Shown here: piece after piece, positions 33,293 through 34,572 of the stretch
How the letters are laid out: the number at the start of each line of letters is the position of its first letter
Position numbering within the stretch: the stretch's first letter is position 1
Assembly: GCA_000432435.1 (NCBI GenBank)
Contig: HF993131.1
Span: forward strand, 177,716 to 212,287
Direction: 5' to 3'
DNA: 34,572 nucleotides
Source: Eubacterium sp. CAG:180
GTDB taxonomy: Bacteria; Bacillota; Clostridia; Oscillospirales; Acutalibacteraceae
Position numbers and translations under genes: made by a program
Notes under the pieces: model-generated
Databases searched by the model: none
Told to the model about the DNA's origin: nothing
What the model saw: only the letters and a program-made list of their open reading frames with translations

Positions 33293-33420
33293 CGATTTAT
33301 AGCAGTTGCTTTTAGTTGCTTCAACCGGAGCAGGTGCTGAAGATCTCAGGCTTTTTTAAAATTGTTAATTATACAAAATAAATGCAATGTGCTATTGGTT
33401 TATTGTGATTGTTAATAGTT

Positions 33421-33498
33421 TTATCTTCTTTTTATAACTGCTGTAATTATTGATATAGTAAAAGTGATTATTATTAACAATATACCAGCTTCTGACAT
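33421..33498 (-). CDS. 25-residue hydrophobic peptide
   Basis: On the - strand, ATG at 33498-33496 follows AAAGGAGTGATAAA and reads 25 codons to TAA. The peptide is MSEAG, a 17-residue Ile/Leu/Thr membrane segment, then VIKRR. It starts 16 bases after the XRE repressor stop, so it is cotranscribed with it. Size and topology resemble holin-like type I toxins or tiny phage membrane proteins. No homology is claimed. Confidence 0.5.
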   Translation of the reverse strand: MSEAGILLIIITFTISIITAVIKRR

Positions 33499-33514
33499 TT
33501 TATCACTCCTTTTT

Positions 33515-33736
33515 TTATTTCTTATATGGTCTCTTTTCGTATGTTCTCATCAAAATATAGTCGGTAGATGTTCTGTAGTAGTCGGCAAGTTTACATAGTA
33601 TTGATGTGGGAATGTCTGTTGTTCCTTTTTCATATTTTGAAAGTGTTGTTTGATGTATTGAAAGATAATTTGCTACTTCTGTTTGACTTTTGTCTTCATC
33701 TTCTCGTAAGTCTTTTAATCTGTTTTGTAATTCCAT
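33515..33736 (-). CDS. XRE-family (Cro/CI-type) repressor
   Basis: The 73-residue protein is one HTH_3 domain: RLKDLREDEDKSQTEVANYL (helices 1-2), SIHQTTLSKYEKG (recognition helix) and IPTSILCKLADYYRTSTDYIL, with a basic tail. It starts after AAAGGA at the - strand end of a divergent promoter region that holds three matching operators. It is a stand-alone DNA-binding domain with no sensor, typical of small phages and integrative elements. Confidence 0.92.
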   Translation of the reverse strand: MELQNRLKDLREDEDKSQTEVANYLSIHQTTLSKYEKGTTDIPTSILCKLADYYRTSTDYILMRTYEKRPYKK

Positions 33737-33776
33737 TTTTTTATAATCCTTTCAAATTGTTAAAAATATTTTAATA

Positions 33777-33850
33777 TAAGCGAAAATAGCTTATTGACAT
33801 TTAAGCTGTTTTCGCTTATAATAAAAAATGTGATAAGCGAAACTCGCTTA
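33777..33850. promoter_or_regulatory. Three TAAGC-N7-GCTTA operators
   Basis: Perfect half-sites with a 7-base centre occur at 33777-33793, 33802-33818 and 33834-33850 (centres 25 and 32 bases apart). The second fills the spacer and first bases of the -10 box of the rightward promoter; the first lies at the leftward promoter of the repressor gene. This is the layout of a CI/Cro-like switch operated by the adjacent XRE protein. Confidence 0.88.
33794..33822 (+). promoter_or_regulatory. Consensus rightward promoter of the element
   Basis: TTGACA (33794-33799), exactly 17 bases, TATAAT (33817-33822): a full-consensus sigma-A promoter, covered by operator 2, driving the genes at 33897 and beyond. 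Confidence 0.92.
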
Positions 33851-33896
33851 CAAATATTATAAAAGCCCACTATAAGTGGCAGAAAGGTTGGTTAAA

Positions 33897-34184
33897 ATGT
33901 TAGCAAAAGTATTAGGAACACGTGACCTTGATTTTGAAGCTACAGACGGTAAGGAGATTAAAGGTAAACAAATTTTTGTCTCTTATCATCAAGACAATGT
34001 TAACGGTGAAATTGTAGACAAGGTATTTGTTAAGCACGATTCTCCGCTTTCGAATGTTTCTTTTAAGTTCGGCTCTGAATATGATTTCGTTTACGAAATA
34101 CACGGTTTCAGAAGCAAACCTCAGCTTGTTGATATTAAGAAAGACGGAAAAAGCCTTGTATCGTCCGTAGGTGGCATTTTTTAA
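33897..34184 (+). CDS. Small basic protein, candidate gpV-like single-stranded DNA binding protein
   Basis: The 95-residue protein starts at ATG 33897 after AGAAAGG. It is predicted beta-rich: VLGTRDLDFEATDGKEIKG, QIFVSYHQDNVNGEIVDKVFV, FGSEYDFVYEIHGFRSKP, LVDIKKDGKS. The pattern (short beta strands, a DGKEIKG turn, aromatic residues, about 90 residues) resembles OB-fold ssDNA-binding proteins of filamentous phages and small rolling-circle elements. It is the first gene under the repressed promoter, a usual place for such a protein. The assignment is by pattern only; a structural or other small protein is possible. Confidence 0.5.
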   Translation: MLAKVLGTRDLDFEATDGKEIKGKQIFVSYHQDNVNGEIVDKVFVKHDSPLSNVSFKFGSEYDFVYEIHGFRSKPQLVDIKKDGKSLVSSVGGIF

Positions 34185-34197
34185 AAATTAAGGTGGT

Positions 34198-34268
34198 GGG
34201 GCAGAATGAAATTTAAAAGGCTTGTTAGTATTCTTCTTTTATCTTGTCTTTTGATTTCGTTCTGCCCC
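34198..34268 (+). promoter_or_regulatory. 15-bp stem enclosing the start codon of the secreted-protein gene
   Basis: GGGGCAGAATGAAAT (34198-34212, containing ATG 34206-34208) pairs over 15 bases, with one U-G pair, with ATTTCGTTCTGCCCC at 34254-34268 inside the same coding region; the loop is 41 bases. The right arm spans codons 17-21 of the signal peptide. If formed in the mRNA it would hide the start codon and the end of the ribosome site GGTGGTGGGG. Confidence 0.7.
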
Positions 34269-34572
34269 TTTTCCGTTTTTGCAGATGATTTACACGCTGA
34301 CGATTTTAGCGTTTTGCTCGGTCGGCAAACTAATAATAGTGCCGGCGGAACAACTACCGATTATTTTACTTTTACTACCGAATCACTAAAAAGTAATGGT
34401 ATTGAATGTAATTATTATAAGCCCGTGAATTATTCGGGCTTCTGGCCGCAAGGTGCAACTAAAATAATATCGGCTTTTCAAAGCCCGTCACTAATAGCCG
34501 GACACGAATATCAATTGAGTTTTGCGACAGGTGTAAATTTCAATGCGAAAACTAAAATTGAAGTTTATTTGA
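34206..34572 (+). CDS. Secreted protein, 5' part (cut by the window edge)
   Basis: The frame starts at ATG 34206 after AAGGTGGTGGGG and stays open to the window end (122 codons). A clear signal peptide (basic MKFKR, hydrophobic LVSILLLSCLLISFCPFS, cleavage after VFA before DDLHADDF) shows export. The mature part is Ser/Thr/Asn-rich with YKPVNYSGFWPQG, SFATGVNF and a beta-rich, carbohydrate-binding-like look. In a filamentous element this position could hold an adsorption or coat protein; a cell-surface protein is the alternative. Confidence 0.75.
   Translation, partial: MKFKRLVSILLLSCLLISFCPFSVFADDLHADDFSVLLGRQTNNSAGGTTTDYFTFTTESLKSNGIECNYYKPVNYSGFWPQGATKIISAFQSPSLIAGHEYQLSFATGVNFNAKTKIEVYL

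Noticed and set aside
33355..33395. dif-like XerC/XerD site
   Set aside because: TTAATTATACAAAATAAATG has only loose similarity to Firmicute dif sites; not enough to call an attachment site.
1..34572. CRISPR arrays, rRNA genes, insertion sequences
   Set aside because: No regularly spaced direct repeats, rRNA-like sequence or transposase frame was seen anywhere in the window.

Overview
The window is chromosomal DNA from a low-GC, endospore-forming Gram-positive bacterium of the class Clostridia, most like a gut Oscillospiraceae/Ruminococcaceae lineage. This placement is inferred from gene content: SpmA/SpmB, CwlD, the TepA-YlzJ-SpoIIIE block, Rex beside acn-icd, vitamin-B12-dependent ethanolamine ammonia-lyase, AGGAGG-type ribosome binding sites and TTGACA/TATAAT promoters. 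No 16S rRNA is present and the genus is not identified.

Left edge (1-2317): accessory DNA abutting the 3' end of a tRNA-Leu(UAG) gene. It holds short, partly broken reading frames that look like C-terminal tips of polymorphic toxins, each followed by a candidate immunity gene. Several hairpins and an att-like repeat region follow. I read it as the worn end of an integrated element or a toxin/immunity cassette graveyard; this is inference.

Core region (2318-27892): tRNA-Leu diverges from a glycoside hydrolase family 2 gene plus a WYL regulator. Then come the glycolytic run pgk-tpiA-gpmI, convergent spmA-spmB, an AbrB-like regulator with a zinc ribbon plus a DUF188 gene, and the leftward acn-icd-rex operon (citrate to 2-oxoglutarate, with the NADH-sensing repressor). 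A rightward block follows: tepA-ylzJ-uppP-ftsK/spoIIIE-ygiQ-MBL-DUF3006. Next are rpsB-tsf with a structured leader, then cwlD-radA and two uncharacterised genes.

Ethanolamine region (27948-33292): one promoter, a terminator-like hairpin in the leader, five tightly packed genes (membrane-anchored metallophosphoesterase, GtrA-like protein, eutA, eutB, eutC) and a terminator. No microcompartment, permease or EutV/EutW genes are visible in the window.

Right edge (33300-34572): a lysogeny-type switch. It comprises a leftward XRE repressor with a 25-residue membrane peptide, three TAAGC-N7-GCTTA operators around a strong rightward promoter, a small protein that may be a gpV-like single-stranded DNA binding protein, and the start of a secreted protein whose start codon lies in a 15-bp stem. 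This may be the early end of an integrated filamentous-phage-like (inovirus) or related small element, and is the best candidate here for an undescribed system.
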